The notes beneath the pieces were generated by a model, which did no database searches, was not told where the DNA came from, and worked only from the letters and a program-made list of their open reading frames with translations. Positions 11,108 to 24,017 of a stretch of 64,000 nt of DNA are shown here, in pieces. Position numbers and translations under genes: made by a program. Location of the stretch: contig OU015499.1 in assembly GCA_907164885.2 (NCBI GenBank), forward strand, positions 158,471,828 to 158,535,827, in the 5' to 3' direction. Every line of letters begins with the position of its first letter. The first letter of the stretch is position 1. The DNA is from Dolomedes plantarius (Eukaryota; Arthropoda; Arachnida; Araneae; Dolomedidae).

Positions 11108-12565
11108 CAATTATAAAAACTGTACAAATCGTAAGAAGATTCCTTTTATTATACTTTTCTATTGTTTATAGCGGATTAACACCTCCAGATTTTCAAACCC
11201 ATGAGAACAGAAGATGTTTGTTCCATGTCGAGAAACTTGACTCGTGCACAACATGGAAAAACGTGAATTTCTCTCTTTCTGATGTTTTGACCATTTTGAA
11301 ATGTTTGTTGGCAGTACGTAGTTTTTTCCGCAACCAATCGACGCAATTCGTAGCTTTCGGGACCATCCCAAGCCCTTCACGCGTGGGCTGTCGCAGAGTC
11401 GAAAGGGTACTCGAACTATCGAGTTTTTTAAAATCCCGAGTAGAACGGGGCGATACGGTCTCCGCCACGTTAACAAAGCCAGCGATCTCGCCATATGACG
11501 TCATACCACTGGACACTACATGAAAGACCTTCGTAAAGGTTTTTTAGTCCTAAAGAACTATGCTGTTCCAAATACATTTCAAAAATGAACACGGGGTTGC
11601 CCGTTTTAAGTTACTAGCGAAAGCGATGATGTCAGGGAAAACGTCGTACCAGTTGGTCGGTTTTCGGCCCCTTATTATCAAAAAAGTTGCAATAGAGACG
11701 GCTCTAGTTCATGCTAAAGGTTTATTACTCCAAAAGACCTCTTCCCAGAAAGCCCAAAATACTGCGTTGGTACCTATTACGAATTAGGGCCTGTTCACAT
11801 AGGAGTCCATTGCGTAGCGTTAAGGAAAAGATGACGTTAAGACGAAAATAAACCAATCATATGCCTCCAAACAATTAGCAATGAAATTTTTAACGCCTAT
11901 GATTGATTTATTTTCGTCTCAACGTCATTTTTTCCTTAACGCAACGCAACGGACTCCTATGTGAACAGGCCCTTAATTGTGAAAGCGGTAACGTCAGATT
12001 ATCGTAATTACTGATTTTCCCGCTACCGAACAAAGAAACACGGAGCTTTGGAAACGATCCTTGTGCTCCTGACGCAGCGGGTGTCGGAGAGTGGCATGTA
12101 TAATCAAATTTGAGATAATTTTCAAATCCCTTGGAGAACGGGTCCATACGGATTCCGGCACGCCCGCGAATACAGCGATCTTGCCGCATGACGTCATGCA
12201 ACTGAAGATTTCTTGTAAGTCCTTCCTAAGGATCTTTTTTTGTCCTAGGCAACTATACTCTGCGAAATACATCAAAGAACGAGTACGGGGACTCAGGTTT
12301 AAAGTTACTCGACAAAGCGATGACGTCAGAGAAATCGCAGTACCAATTTCTCTTTTTTTCGGCACCTAATTGCCAAGAAGTAGAACTAGAGACGCCTCTA
12401 ATTCATGCCAAATGTTTATTACTCCAAAAGACCTCTTTCCCAGAAAGCCCAAAATATTGCGTTGGCGCCAATTCCGAATTTATCGTGAAAGCGGTTCGTC
12501 AGATTATCGAAATTAAATTTTTGAAAATGAATATCGAAATTAAATATCGGACTGGAAGGGTTCGT
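11108..12565. repeat. TGACGTCA-rich block, copy 2
   Basis: Homologous to 1-1260 and closer to 45944-47200. It retains three of the four TGACGTCA palindromes; the second has become TGATGTCA, a change shared with unit 4. It carries a MITE at 11787-11972. Confidence 0.6.
11787..11972. mobile_element. PIF/Harbinger-like MITE, 186 bp
   Basis: Terminal inverted repeats begin GGGCCTGTTCACATAGGAGT and match base for base at the other end. The 3-bp target duplication TTA lies at 11784-11786 and 11973-11975. Units 1 and 4 have the empty site with a single TTA, so insertion and boundaries are certain. TTA/TAA duplication and GGGCCTGTT ends are usual for PIF/Harbinger MITEs. It codes for nothing. Confidence 0.92.
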
Positions 12566-13161
12566 TAAATATTGTTTAAATTTTACTTTGGTGAAGTTAT
12601 GAGCTACCTCAAAACATAAATCGAGAAAGAGGATTCTATCAGGGCCGTAGTGTTTACTTTCGGCAGTTGCAGATTTCCGCAGAGGTGATCGAAGCGCAAG
12701 CCTCGGGCCCCCAAATCAACACAATCATTTTAGCTTCTAACATTTTAAATTTTTTTTATTTACGTAGCCGCTATTTGTGTACACCGGGAGGGCAAAACCA
12801 TACAACTTTCCTCGGAAATTCGTAGAGTTGGGGTCTTACGCCTGCATCATGATTGAACTGATGTTTAGAAACTCCGAAACAGTCTATAAAGATAAGAGTC
12901 CAACGCTACCTGGACCGACATCGACTCCCTCCACCTGACCACAGAGTCCTTGCCGTCTCTATATACACTCTTAGACACACATACACACACACACACACAC
13001 TAATAAATAAATAGATAAATAAAATAGCAAAAAATAAATAAATAAACGACGCAGATGTGATGTACATGAACAGAGAATCAAATGATTACAATTTGAGAAG
13101 AATAGGATGATTTATTCAAGAGAAAGAGCTTTACAAAGGGAAGAAGTCAATAACGCGCTGG
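12566..13161. other. AT-rich spacer with (CA)n
   Basis: Counterpart of 1261-1848. It holds a (CA)n tract near 12977-13001 and AATA-rich sequence. No gene is seen. Confidence 0.5.
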
Positions 13162-14153
13162 TCAATCTCTGGCCTTTATGCAAGCAGTTATTCGACTTGG
13201 CATTGATTGATAGAGGTGGTGGATGTCCTCCTGCGAGATATCGTGCCAAATTCCGTCCAATTGGCGCGTTAGATCGTCAAAATCCCAAGGTGGTCGGAGG
13301 GCCCTGCCTATAATGCTCAAAACGTGTTCAATGGGGGAGAGATCTGGCGACCTTGCTGGCCAGGGTATTGTTGGGCAAGAACGAAGACAAGCAGTAGAAA
13401 CTCTCGCCGTGGGCGGGCCGTCATTATCTTGCAGAAATGTAAGCTCAGGATGGCGTGATAGGAAGGGCAGCACAACGGGGCGTAGAATATCGTCGAAGCA
13501 TCGCTATGGTGTAAGGGTGCCACGGATGACAACCAAAGGGGTCCTGCTATGAAATGGAATGACTCCCCAACACTCCTGGTTGTCGGGCCGTTTGCCGGAA
13601 GACAGTCAGGTTGGTATCCCACCGCTGTCCGGGGCGTCCCCAGACACGTATTCGCTGGTCATTGGGGCTCCATTCGAAGCGGGACTCGTCACTGAAGCCA
13701 ATTCTACTCCAGTCAGTGACACTCCAGGTTGAATGTGCCCCACACCACTGCAAACGGGCTTGTCGGTGTACAGAGGTCAATGTTAGTCGGCGCAAGGGGT
13801 CAATGGTAGTCGCCGCGAGCTCAGCCCCCTTTCTCTGAGTCGCCTGTAAATGGTGATTGCGGTCACTGAAGCACCAGTTGCACGTACGATCGATGATGAT
13901 GATGAATCTGGGGCTGTGACTGCCTCTGACGATTGCTCGGTCCTCACGTTCTGTCGTTTCTGTAGGTCGACCGCTTCCTTCTTGACGACGTGTTCGGCCA
14001 TGGTTCACCCATTCCTGCCAACATCGTCTAATAGTGGCATCGCTCCTATCCAGTTAGCCGATTCGACCAACCGGCTTCTTTGAGCCCAACTACACGTTCT
14101 CTTTCAAATGCTGACATCTGCGCATATTGTTCGCCCTCCTGTATGCGAGGCAT
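13162..14153 (-). pseudogene. Tc1-like transposase relic, family A, copy 2
   Basis: Same relic as in unit 1, with its ATG at 14151-14153. The first catalytic Asp box FSDESRF, the QDND motif and the SPDLSPIEHV box are all readable but in different frames. The shift pattern is close to that of the other copies, so the element died before the array was amplified. Confidence 0.86.
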
Positions 14154-14980
14154 AGTTACTGAATGAAATTCGCAATGATACTGAATGAAATTGCACTGAA
14201 TGAAATTCGCAAAGAATTTATGACCTGGAATCGAAATTTCTCATCTTTAATATCCTGCCAGTTGCGAAGTTAAGATGCGCTGCAACGACACGCGTTCATA
14301 CATTGGCGCCACCAAACTTTATAATTTTGCTTTTTCCGTCGAAACCTGTATGCATATCAATTTGTGTCCATTTTGCATTACCCCTTCTTGGTGCGTCGTT
14401 TTTTTTGTCTAAGAGTGTAAAATTTCAATTTCGCTCTAAAAATGTGAACGTACAATTCCTAGGCTCTCTTAAAGAAAGTGACCGAGGTACGAATCGGAAG
14501 CGATTCAACTTGAATATTTTTTTTAATCTTTTTTTGTTGCGCTGTTCGGATTATAAAAATAAAAAAATTATTAAAAAATTCAAATCTCTTTTTTATATTT
14601 ATCTAAAAGAATTAATATTTAAGAACATCAGAAGGGCCTCTAATTAATTCCGCCTCGAGCCCCTCAAATCGAATAACCCGCCACTGTTCGTAGTATTGTA
14701 CTATTTCAATTTTTGTTTACAGTTTTAGAAGTTGAAACAGTTGAATGCAGTTTCCATTCTTGAGATAAATAAATAGCTTCAAGCAATTGAAAAGTTTTAG
14801 TTAGACATCATTGTTATAGTTGTTTTGCCGCAACAGAGGAAGTTGACAGGCGTTCTATTCTTTGCCCATTCTCTGATAAAACTTCAAACGCGAAGGTTGT
14901 TTTAAGAGAACTATTTTAAGTGTTTTAAGATTTGTGATTGAATTATTTTGAAAACTTTAAAGAAACAAACAAACTGCGAA

Positions 14981-17900
14981 ATGAGTTTGAACTGCTGTGC
15001 CTTGAAATGCTTGTAAGTAGAATTAGCACGTTCTTTCCCAGTTTTTTTTTCGGATTTTAACGACTAGAAAAAGGGATTGCTTGTGACTAGGGATGAGCAT
15101 ACAGAAAGATTGTTACAGAGCGTACAAAAAGATAATTTATTCTGTACCATGTACTAACACAGTTTGAAAGACACAAAACAGGCTCCTAATGATATTTAGA
15201 TACGAGTACAATCAAAAAAATTAAAAAGTATCTAGTTAATGGCGAAGACTAGAACTTGTAAACAAACTATAACTGTATGCCAGAACGATCCATCTCAAAA
15301 CCTTCCGCGAAGGACTGGTCAATCCCATTCGACCCGTTGGACATCACTGTCGTAGTGAAATCGTTTCGAGTACCACAAATAATATTCCAGAAAGCAAAGC
15401 ATTTGTTTCCATTAAGCAAAAATGTGCAGGTGGCCTTGGACTAGGATCCGCCCTCGTTATGGACTCATCGGCGTGCCATGACAGATGGCCTCGTGTTATG
15501 ATAGCCTCGTGTTAGCTCGTTGGCCCCGCATCTAGGGGTGCTCGTTGCCGATCCCGACGACTCCATTCGATACCTTCTTGTCTACACTGGATGGGGGCAC
15601 GTTAAGACTGTAGACCAGAAAGTACTCCCATGAGGTCAGGAAGGGTGGGAGAAGGTAAGAGCCGTCAAGATGTCGCCCCTGGTTTGATCGGTGTAAATTG
15701 GGGTGACAGACTATTCATCCGGGAAGACTATTTCATCCGACTATTCATCCGACAGATTATTTCATCCGGGAAGGTCTTAGTTCCTACGTCCCCTGTGTGG
15801 TGGTTTGCAAATGGGAAGGCATAAACGATAAAACTCATCTGTTTCGAAGGATTCATAGTCCTTTCCGAGGTGCCCATGGCAAGGGCGAAACCGAGGTCCT
15901 GTGTGTTGGAGATGTCTGTTTTTGGTTCATTCTCTTAGGCGCGCCTTATGCATTTTACCATCTGGTTTCGAAAGTAATGAGGAAAAAACAAATTAAAGGT
16001 GTTCTGGAGGGGTGTGTAAATAAAGCTTCCGGAAAATGTGGAAGGTGTGTCATCAATGGATGGGATGGGGTCAGGTCGTTTTGAAGCAGACGACATTAGT
16101 TCATAGAGATATGTGCGTCATTTAGTGTATAATGGTGGAAGGAGAACAGACAAACAGACATCATTTTGTTTTCCATTATTGAGATATTGAACGCCAAGTC
16201 TCCCGTCGTTAGATTCATTCATTAATATTTAGAGATTCTCGTTGTCTGACGTTCTTCATTTTCTTCTCTCTTCAGATTCGGGCGCCGTGCAGTTTCCGAA
16301 AGAAAAAGAGCGAGAGATAATCTAAGAAGACATCACAAATTTGAACTGTAAGTACTCATTCGTCGAGTGTTTTGGTAACAGGTACACACGATCACAGATT
16401 TCCTTTTCAAACGTTCTTATTTTACACACAAAAGTGTCTTCGATCTTATTCTTTCGATCTCAGGTAATGCTCTTAAAAGGGCATCGTCTAAAGCAGTGGC
16501 TTCTTTCGTCCTCACCGGTGGTTCCAGACGACCAGAGAAGTGGTCAACGGTGTCAGGAATGATTTAAGATTAAAAAATTAATCGGATCAAAATGTCAGCT
16601 AATTGACACAAATGTTTTAAAACTGGAAGCAAAAAATTTTTATTCCCCAATTTTTTATTCCATTTCTAAAAATTCCCGCAGTTCCTCAGCTTTCTGACGT
16701 TCCGAGTGCTGAAGAATCTTCGGTCTGCCTAAAATTTCTTGTATATTTTTTCGTGAGGTGTCCTCTTTGAGTCGCGGCCGTTTCTCAGCATCGCAGCAGT
16801 TTTGCAGCAAGTGGAGCAAACGCGAGCTGAAAAGTCTCGTTCATTTTTAAGTTTTCGTATGCTTTTAGGTTTGCAATTCAGTCTTCTTTTTCGTTCAATG
16901 TGTTATTGTAACTAAGTGAAGTCGCCTTTTGATTGGATACTTCTATACCGATGTTTTCCGATCAGATATCTTCTTTCAGAGATTTCTTAAGCGGCATGTT
17001 TTTGCGAAGCAACCAATGGATTTCAGAAATTCGGAAGCTCATTCAGGCAGGGGAATTTCAAAGTTATGTGCCTCTTCCCAACCTCAAATTCTAATTATAC
17101 CTTAAAGACTAAACATAAATAATTTACTTCAGTCTTTTTAGTTTGAACTACTCTTTGGATTGTATGCATGTTGCGTATAAGCCTCGGAGAGGAAAAGACA
17201 ATCGAAACAGCGAAAGAAGAAGTCTTTACATCGATATTTTTCAAGATCACCATTGTGGTTTAATGTAGACTCTAATCTGACAAAAATGAAAGGAAAATAA
17301 AACATCCTCGGATATTGAATAATGGCAAATCGACCGAGAATGTTTCGTTCGGAAGCATCGTTTGTTCACAACGGTATATTACCTTTCAAAAAATTATGAG
17401 GAATAATTTCTTCCTTTTCTGGAATTATGAGTCACTCGTACGGGTGGAAATATTAAATTCAATAACCTCTCAAAACAATCTTACGCTATAGCAAAACTTT
17501 GAAATTCCTCTATCGAATTTTTCGAGACTTTGGATGAGCGGGTGGACCTGGCATACGGTCTGGCGCAGATTCAAACTTCCACTGCGAGCTCATAAATGTG
17601 AATCGTTGTTACTAATAGATGATGTAACTTTGTCTGTTTACAAATAAAAGAGAGGTTAATTAGTTTCTAGCAAAAATTAGATACAGCATCGAATTTTTTC
17701 TAAGTTAAAAAAATAATTAACCAAATGAATATACCTAAATTATAACAATTCATAAGGACTACAATATGACTTCGGAATGTAAACCCTTTTAAAAAGGAAA
17801 ATGTTCATTCAGTTGCTAGAGATCCCAACGAAACAAGATACGGGCATCTGAAAAAACAATTGATGTCCTCAAAGTCTAAAAGTTTTCATCGTTAAATGAA

Positions 17901-18268
17901 TGTTTTTGGAATGAAAGTATGCTAATATCTGCTCTCTTTCCAGGTCTATGTTCGACTGCTTTTCGTTTATGCCCAAAGTCCAAGAAACATTCGAAAATAT
18001 GCGTCGCCGCAGGCCTATCATTGACATCGCTCAGCTCTGGTTCCGAGACCAACACGCAAATTTGTTACGGACTTGGAGTCGTTTGCTGCATGACCAAGAA
18101 ATTGACTTGTATGATGTCAAACCCTACCTCTTTCGACTCAAGGACTTTCGAGCCATTTTCCCCACTCTTAGCCGAAAGGGCAGAAAGCGTGCACTCCAGT
18201 GGCAGAAGTTGGCCAATAATTCAATTGTCCGGGTCTTCCTTTACCGCAAGAAACTGTATGACCCGTAA
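14981..18268 (+). CDS. Three-exon gene of unknown family, array copy 2
   Basis: Exons are 14981-15012, 16276-16347 and 17944-18268, with the same phases and splice motifs as copy 1 (donors GTAAGTAG and GTAAGTAC; acceptors CTCTCTTCAG and TCTTTCCAG). The frame is open for about 142 codons. Exon 1 gives the same ten residues as copy 1. Exon 3 has three private replacements (Thr to Asn, Lys to Arg, Tyr to Asn) and no indel. Intron 1 holds a worn SINE, and intron 2 is 1596 bp with the block missing from copy 1. The 3' flank has the same GC-rich stem-loop segment (about 18565-18660). Family and function are not recognised. Confidence 0.8.
15485..16180 (+). repeat. tRNA-derived SINE in intron 1, copy 2 (degraded head)
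   Basis: Same position and body as 4142-4800, but the pol III boxes have decayed: box A has lost its consensus and the box B region reads GCCGATCCCGAC. The body from about 15590 is still clearly homologous. It probably cannot be transcribed from its own promoter. Confidence 0.5.
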
Positions 18269-19046
18269 AGGGCGTGGTCTCTGCGGCATCTTAAGATCGA
18301 CTGTCAATTCGCTGCATCGATTGCGTCCTATTTTTACTGATCTTGACAACTGTAGTGCACTATTCCACCTGTTGCACTCTATTTTCGAATTTTATGACTA
18401 TATTATTACCGATATGACTCACACTCCCGATTGTGACATAAACAAAACACCGAACATTGTCTTTCCATCAGCTACAGCCATCCTCCTACTACCATCTTTC
18501 TTCCACCTACCAGTAAGCATCTTCGAGCCATACCACCAGGCGAAGCCACCGAGCTACGCTTCCAACACCACCGGGAGCGTAAGGCGGTGGTGATTGATGG
18601 AGAGCGGCTTCGTAACCTACCTCCAAGTGGTGCTCTCCGGTGAACGCTCTCACCACTTCGGGTGGGGGCGGCTAAAAGGTTACAGAATCATCGAGGAAAT
18701 GAAAGCTTACAGAAAATGGATTATATGGAAATTATATATTTTAAGCGAAGACGTCGAAAAGAACTCTTTCTCGAGTTTGTGGCTTCAAGTTCCGGAGATA
18801 TGGATTCGCTGTCCGGTCCTGCCAAACGTAGAATCCAGCGACCATCTTGGTTATTTTGCATTACACATTTATCAGCAAGTAACATGCAGCAAAGTCATGA
18901 ACAGTGAAACGGCCACAGAGTAACAATTTGAAGTCTGCGGAAGGTAGAAGAATACATGAATGTGCTGAAGATTGATGTACAGCGATTGCTTCTAACTCCT
19001 TTCGTTTTGCATCTGTTCTTTTATGTAGAAAGTTTTTTGTTAGGTC

Positions 19047-19052
19047 ATTAAA
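19047..19052 (+). terminator. Candidate poly(A) signal ATTAAA, gene copy 2
   Basis: Same conserved place as in unit 1, about 780 bases after the stop codon. Confidence 0.35.
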
Positions 19053-19104
19053 GTTCAGTAAATTGTTGAATGAATCGTGTTTGGCTCGCTGAGCAATATA
19101 TAAC

Positions 19105-19641
<537 letters not shown>

Positions 19642-19814
19642 CAGTTGAATCTCGATCTACCGTTTTTCAAGGAACCGATTGAAATGAACGATAAATGCGG
19701 GAAAACGATAGATGCGGAAATATCACAAAGCAATATGATCGTTGGGACTGTATAAAATGAACGACACATACGGAAAAACGATGGATCCGAAAACGATGGA
19801 TCGAGATTCCACTG
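19642..19814. mobile_element. pogo/Tigger-like MITE, 173 bp
   Basis: Ends are CAGTTGAATCTCGATC and its complement GATCGAGATTCCACTG, flanked by TA on each side, in a run of TA. CAGT(T/G)GAA..CTCGAT ends with TA duplication are typical of pogo-type elements. There are inner repeats of a GAAAACGATAGATGCGG-like motif. Unit 1 lacks it. Confidence 0.8.
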
Positions 19815-19825
19815 TATATAAATAT

Positions 19826-19858
<33 letters not shown>

Positions 19859-19952
19859 GAATATTTATTAATGAACATTATGAGAAACTGATTTTTGAAA
19901 GTTCGTTGATGACATCTATCGTACAGCCCATGTGACATGTTTTTATCAGAGA

Positions 19953-20750
19953 CTAGCTGAAAACCCGCACTTTTCTACAGAGTACATTCAAATTAAATAC
20001 AACGGTCAATGTATGCAATTAATGCCAAAAAAATAAATATATATATATATATATACCGGGTGTCCCACAAATCACCGACGATTTGAAAAATCAATTAAAG
20101 AAAAACGGATGGTAATAGAAATGTACGATTTGCTGCATTCTGCAGGGAATTTATTCTCACCAATTTTCAAAATTAGTTACAAAGTTCGTCGACAGATGGC
20201 GCTGCTGACTGGGAAAAACTATAAAACAATGTTTTCAAAGCAAGAAGCATACGCGGAGTGGCATGGATTGGCCTCCCTATTTGCTAGATTTGACGCCATG
20301 CGATTTTTTCTTTGGGGATGCTTGAAAGACCAGGTGTATCGTCACAATCCACAAACTGTAGATGAACTGGAACAATACATCTCTGCTGCTTGTCAGAACG
20401 TTCAAACTGAAATGTTTGCACGGGCGTCTGCGAATTTTGACCTCAGACTGCGCCACGTTGTTGCTGCAAACGGTGGTTACTTTGGAAACATTGTTTTTTA
20501 GTTTTTGCCAGTCAGCAGTGCCATCTGTCGACGTACTTTGTAACTAATTTTGAAATTTGGCGAGAATAAATTTCCTGGTTACCTAAGCATTATGCAGCAA
20601 ACCGTACGTTTCTACCGCCTTCCGTTTTTCTTAATTGATTTTTCAAATCGTCCTTTATTTTTGACACACCCGGTGTGTAGAATAAATACGGCGATCAATG
20701 TATACAATTGATGTGAAAAAAAATAGCCGCGGTCGCCATGGGCCGCGGCT
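19953..20750 (-). mobile_element. Non-autonomous Helitron, interrupted and truncated
   Basis: On the minus strand the 3' end is ..TTTTCAGCTAG followed by host T, at 19953. The body matches the family at 51299-52017. It is split by a MITE at 20056-20673, after which the family sequence resumes (GCGATCAATGTATACAATTG) and then stops near 20750. The 5' end is missing. Confidence 0.75.
20056..20673 (+). mobile_element. Mariner-derived element with ~180-bp inverted repeats
   Basis: Long imperfect terminal inverted repeats start CCGGGTGT and extend for about 180 bases. They share blocks such as ACGATTTGAAAAATCAATTA and GTCGACAGATGGC. Between them, 20250-20501 (plus strand) still codes the tail of a mariner-like transposase (FFLWGCLKDQVYR and following residues), so this is an internally deleted derivative. 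Target duplication is not clear, being TA on the left only. Confidence 0.75.
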
Positions 20751-20813
20751 ATGCCTCTAATATCGTTGATTCCATTTATAAGAAATTGTCTAGACCGGTC
20801 CAAAAAAGGTGTA

Positions 20814-21790
20814 CAGTGATTTCCGCTTATAAGAATCACGTTTGTTATTACTGTTTTTGATTCTTATAAGCGGTTGATTCTTATAGCCGAAATTTAGGTT
20901 TTGGGACAGGCACACACACACCTATATATACATATATTAGATAATTTACCATAAAATGCTCTTTAATTTACGTTAATTATCTTTTATTAAAATTATTTTT
21001 TATAATTTTAAAAATACAACTTCATTTCTAGACCTATAAGTAGATACACATGACTATAGTAAGAGAAGAAAAAATTTCAATATTTGTTACAACATAACTG
21101 CTTAACAGTTTTAACATTTCAAACTACAGGAAGGGAGCAAGAAAAAGTTTTCTATGGTAGTTTGACGTAATGAAGTTTTCGGGAGGCTGTTTATACCTCT
21201 TTCTATACTAATAGTCTCAGACGCAGATTCGCCTTCTAGCTTACGTTTCACGGTTTGATAACGTGCTGAATCTACTAATGTCACGTTTGCCTAAGTGATA
21301 GTGGACACTTCGCCGAAGATTTATGCGTTTCAGGGTCCAGGAAGCCGCAACCGGGATGTGGGAGGTGGGGAAAAAAAGAGTCCCTTTTTTTTGTTTGTCA
21401 GTGGAGAAAAGTGAAATCGGACCCGAACGGGTAAAAATGCCCCCGGGTCAAGCTAATAGGACAGTGTTGTGCTAAAGCATTTAAGAGAAAACTATTATGT
21501 TACATGTCTAACAAAGAAAGGGATGAATTTTACGACTATATTCCATCCCATCTTATCAATCTTTCTTTAAAAAAAAGAACGAACTTCGTGCCTTTTGAGG
21601 GTTTAAGGGGCTTTTTTTGAAAACTGAAAGGAAAGCGAAGAGTGTAAACTGATTCTTAAAACCGGTGGATTGATTCTTCAAAGCGAAAATTTTAACATGG
21701 AAATAATACATTTGTTTTTGTTTTCGCGATATTGATTCTTGTAAACGGTTGATTCTTATAACCACTGATCACTATAAGCGGTGGTTACTG
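20814..21790. mobile_element. Tigger-like non-autonomous element, ~0.98 kb
   Basis: Ends are CAGTGATTTCCGCTTATAAG on the left and the complement CAGTAACCACCGCTTATAGT on the right, flanked by TA. Sub-terminal repeats of TTGATTCTTATAAGCGGT lie inside both ends. No transposase is readable in the AT-rich interior. Confidence 0.7.
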
Positions 21791-21792
21791 TA

Positions 21793-22640
21793 TTTCAAAA
21801 CCGAACCTGTCGGTGGTTTTGCCCTTCTTTCCCAAGATCAGTCATCAAACCGCTAAAATTCTTAAAGGGTTTGAAATTAAGGTTATTTTCTCTCCTGTCA
21901 ATAAAGTATCTTTTTCGGATCTCAAACATCCCATTGATCGCTTAAATAGCTGGGGTATCTACCGGGTTTCTTGCCAGCGTGGCCTTTCTTATATCGGTCA
22001 AACCAAGCGTGCTCTTAAATTCCCCTTGAAGGAACACGAGAGTTACGATAAAAACCAGGAGTTAAATCGTTCGTCCATTGCGCAATACGCCTGGACTTGG
22101 AACCATCGGTTTGATTTTTCTTCTGCCTCCATTATTCAGAAATGTCGCTCGCCTGCCGATCTTGATTTCTGGGAAGCTTATCACATTTTTAAAAATTCAG
22201 GTTCTTTGGTTAATGATTTGTCAAGCATTTCTCAATTATGGAAAGGGTTTATTTAGCCGTGTCGGCCTGTTACTTCCCTTATTTCCCTCTTTTAGCCGCT
22301 AGATGGCGCTGCCTGCCCTATGTCTGTATCTTCGCTGCTCGCTTGTGATTGGTTTGTATTGTTCGCGCCTTCGGGCGTTGACAAGTGCGGATACTTAAGT
22401 ACATGCGAACGTGTCTAGTCGCTTAGTTTTGGGCTTTTTGAGCCGCCACTAAGTTCTTTGCATTGATGAAGAAGCTCCTTTGCAGCTTCGAAACGGCCGT
22501 ATGCAAAATTGCTATTTGTGCTTTATTTATGTTGGATTTCCTGTTTATTCAATACTTGATAGATTTAGCTGTATGTATTAGGGGAATTATCATCTTGGAG
22601 AATGCCATCTCCTGCAAAAAACAATGTTTGCACCATAGGA
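21793..22640 (+). pseudogene. Penelope-like retroelement, GIY-YIG endonuclease end
   Basis: The frame 21813-22256 codes for the C-terminal part of a Penelope-like protein. It has a linker (PFFPKISHQTAKILK) and then the GIY-YIG nuclease with GIYRVSCQ..LSYIGQTKR, followed by the downstream Arg/Lys, His and Glu positions of that fold. The reverse transcriptase that should precede it is absent, so the copy is 5' truncated, starting right at the end of the Tigger-like element. The rest to about 22640 looks like the 3' untranslated tail, with the GAAGAAGC..TTCGAAACGGCC motif. Confidence 0.8.
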
Positions 22641-22769
22641 TGGACTCGTGAGCTAAAATTTCGACATAGTCCTTCCTATTCAATCACCCTTTTAGGGTTA
22701 CAATAGGACCTGAAGAAAACCATGAGATGCCATCCCAAACCCCGATAGATCTACTTTCATGATTGACAG

Positions 22770-23215
22770 TTGAGATGAAACAGCCAGAATCTTACGCTTC
22801 TATAGGCGTTCTCTTGACATACGGACATCCTGTTGCGAGGAACAATGTGAACAATGATTCGTCGGACCGAATGCCGTTTTTCGATATATTACTCGACCAG
22901 GATTTGCGCTCGTGGCACCATTGTGGACGATATTTTGCATTGGCATCTATTACAAGTGGTTTGGGAGTAGCTACTCTTCCGTAAATGCTTTGCCTGTTAA
23001 GTTCCCTTCTACCTCTAATGGTTGATACCGGAACATGCAGATGCATATTGAGCTCTTCGGAGATTTTGGTTGCAGTTGTTTTCTTTCTTCGTGTCACAAT
23101 CTTCTTCAATACCTCGTCCGTCTCTTTCACTCGGCTCTCCCTTTCGTCCACTATTCTGTTTGGCGTAGGATGTTTTTCCGTGCACTCTGTATGCTATCAT
23201 GACTTTCGATACCAT
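22770..23215 (-). pseudogene. Tc1-like transposase relic, family D
   Basis: Minus strand. Readable are part of a DNA-binding domain (TATKISEELNMHLHVPVST), a RELNRQSIYGRVA..KP stretch and the first catalytic Asp box SDESLFTLF. The part downstream of the first Asp is missing and the N-terminus is in another frame. Confidence 0.7.
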
Positions 23216-23833
23216 AGCTCAAAAAACATCCATTAGCCTGGGGGTTGCAGTAACAGATACTCCAATTTAAACGCGCTCCAACAATTTGCCCTTTTCGCAA
23301 GGTCTGCAAGGTTTGATATTTTACCCTGTGCCCCCAAAAAGCACGATGCCCTTAGCTTCAATGCTACTACCTGACAGTAGAAATATACGTACACTATATT
23401 ATATAAAAAAAAATACCGGTGACCAGACTTGTTTTTTAAGGAATACAGAGGCTGTTCACACATTTTTTAGACGATGTATATTGTATTCACAAAACTAAAT
23501 TACATAAAATTCTTGTGTTTTAAATGTTCTATTTGACATCCCTTATTCTGAACTATCTTTCGACACCGCAATTTCCAGGATAATAATGCCTTTCGAAGTG
23601 TCAGAAGAGATATTCTATCCCATTCATCCTGAACAGCTGTCCAGAGTCCTGTAAGGGTTTTGGGACGATGTTTGGATAATGCAGATCTTAAAAGTCCGAA
23701 AGCACAAAAAACCATAGGTGATACATCGGGAGATTTAGTACCATAGCTCAAAAAACATCCATTAGCCTGGGGGTTGCAGTAACAGATACTCAAATTTATA
23801 CGCGCTCCAACAATCTGCCCTTATCGCAATGTG
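23211..23833. repeat. Direct repeat of ~95 bp, offset 529 bp
   Basis: 23211-23305 and 23740-23833 are near identical. Both contain ACCATAGCTCAAAAAACATC and GCGCTCCAACAAT. A second pair of related segments lies near 23388 and 24072 (ACACTATATTATAT..GGTGACCAG). The pairs bracket transposase scraps and suggest nested insertion or local duplication. Confidence 0.7.
23500..23793 (-). pseudogene. Tc1/mariner-type transposase C-terminal relic
   Basis: The minus strand codes KSPDVSPMVFCAFGLLRSAL and then LTGLWTAVQDEW..SLLTLRKALLSWKLRCR. This is the C-terminal DDE box and tail of the same lineage as the relic at 62373-63225. No other catalytic residue is present. Confidence 0.75.
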
Positions 23834-24017
23834 TGTATCGCAATGTGGACAGAGATTTGAAAACGTGTCGCATATTAAATCAAATATTACGCGCATTTTG
23901 CGAACGGTCAGTTCCCACGCCTACAAACAGTGTTTCGATGACTCGAAGAAACGTTGGAAAAATTGTGTAGACTCCTTTGGCGAGTATTTTGAAGAAGATA
24001 AATTTATTTTAAGGTGA
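23829..24017 (+). pseudogene. Mariner-like transposase tail
   Basis: The plus strand codes the last ~60 residues of a mariner-like protein (FDDSKKRWKNCVDSFGEYFE). It is a scrap with no catalytic motif. Confidence 0.6.

Noticed and set aside
11159..11516. Minus-strand ORFs in the TGACGTCA block as a gene
   Set aside because: Frames are not preserved between the three copies and there is no recognisable motif.
17919..18593. 224-codon ORF as the main product of the gene
   Set aside because: It has no matching upstream splice phase, ends at different places in each copy, and is less consistent with synonymous changes than the spliced frame.
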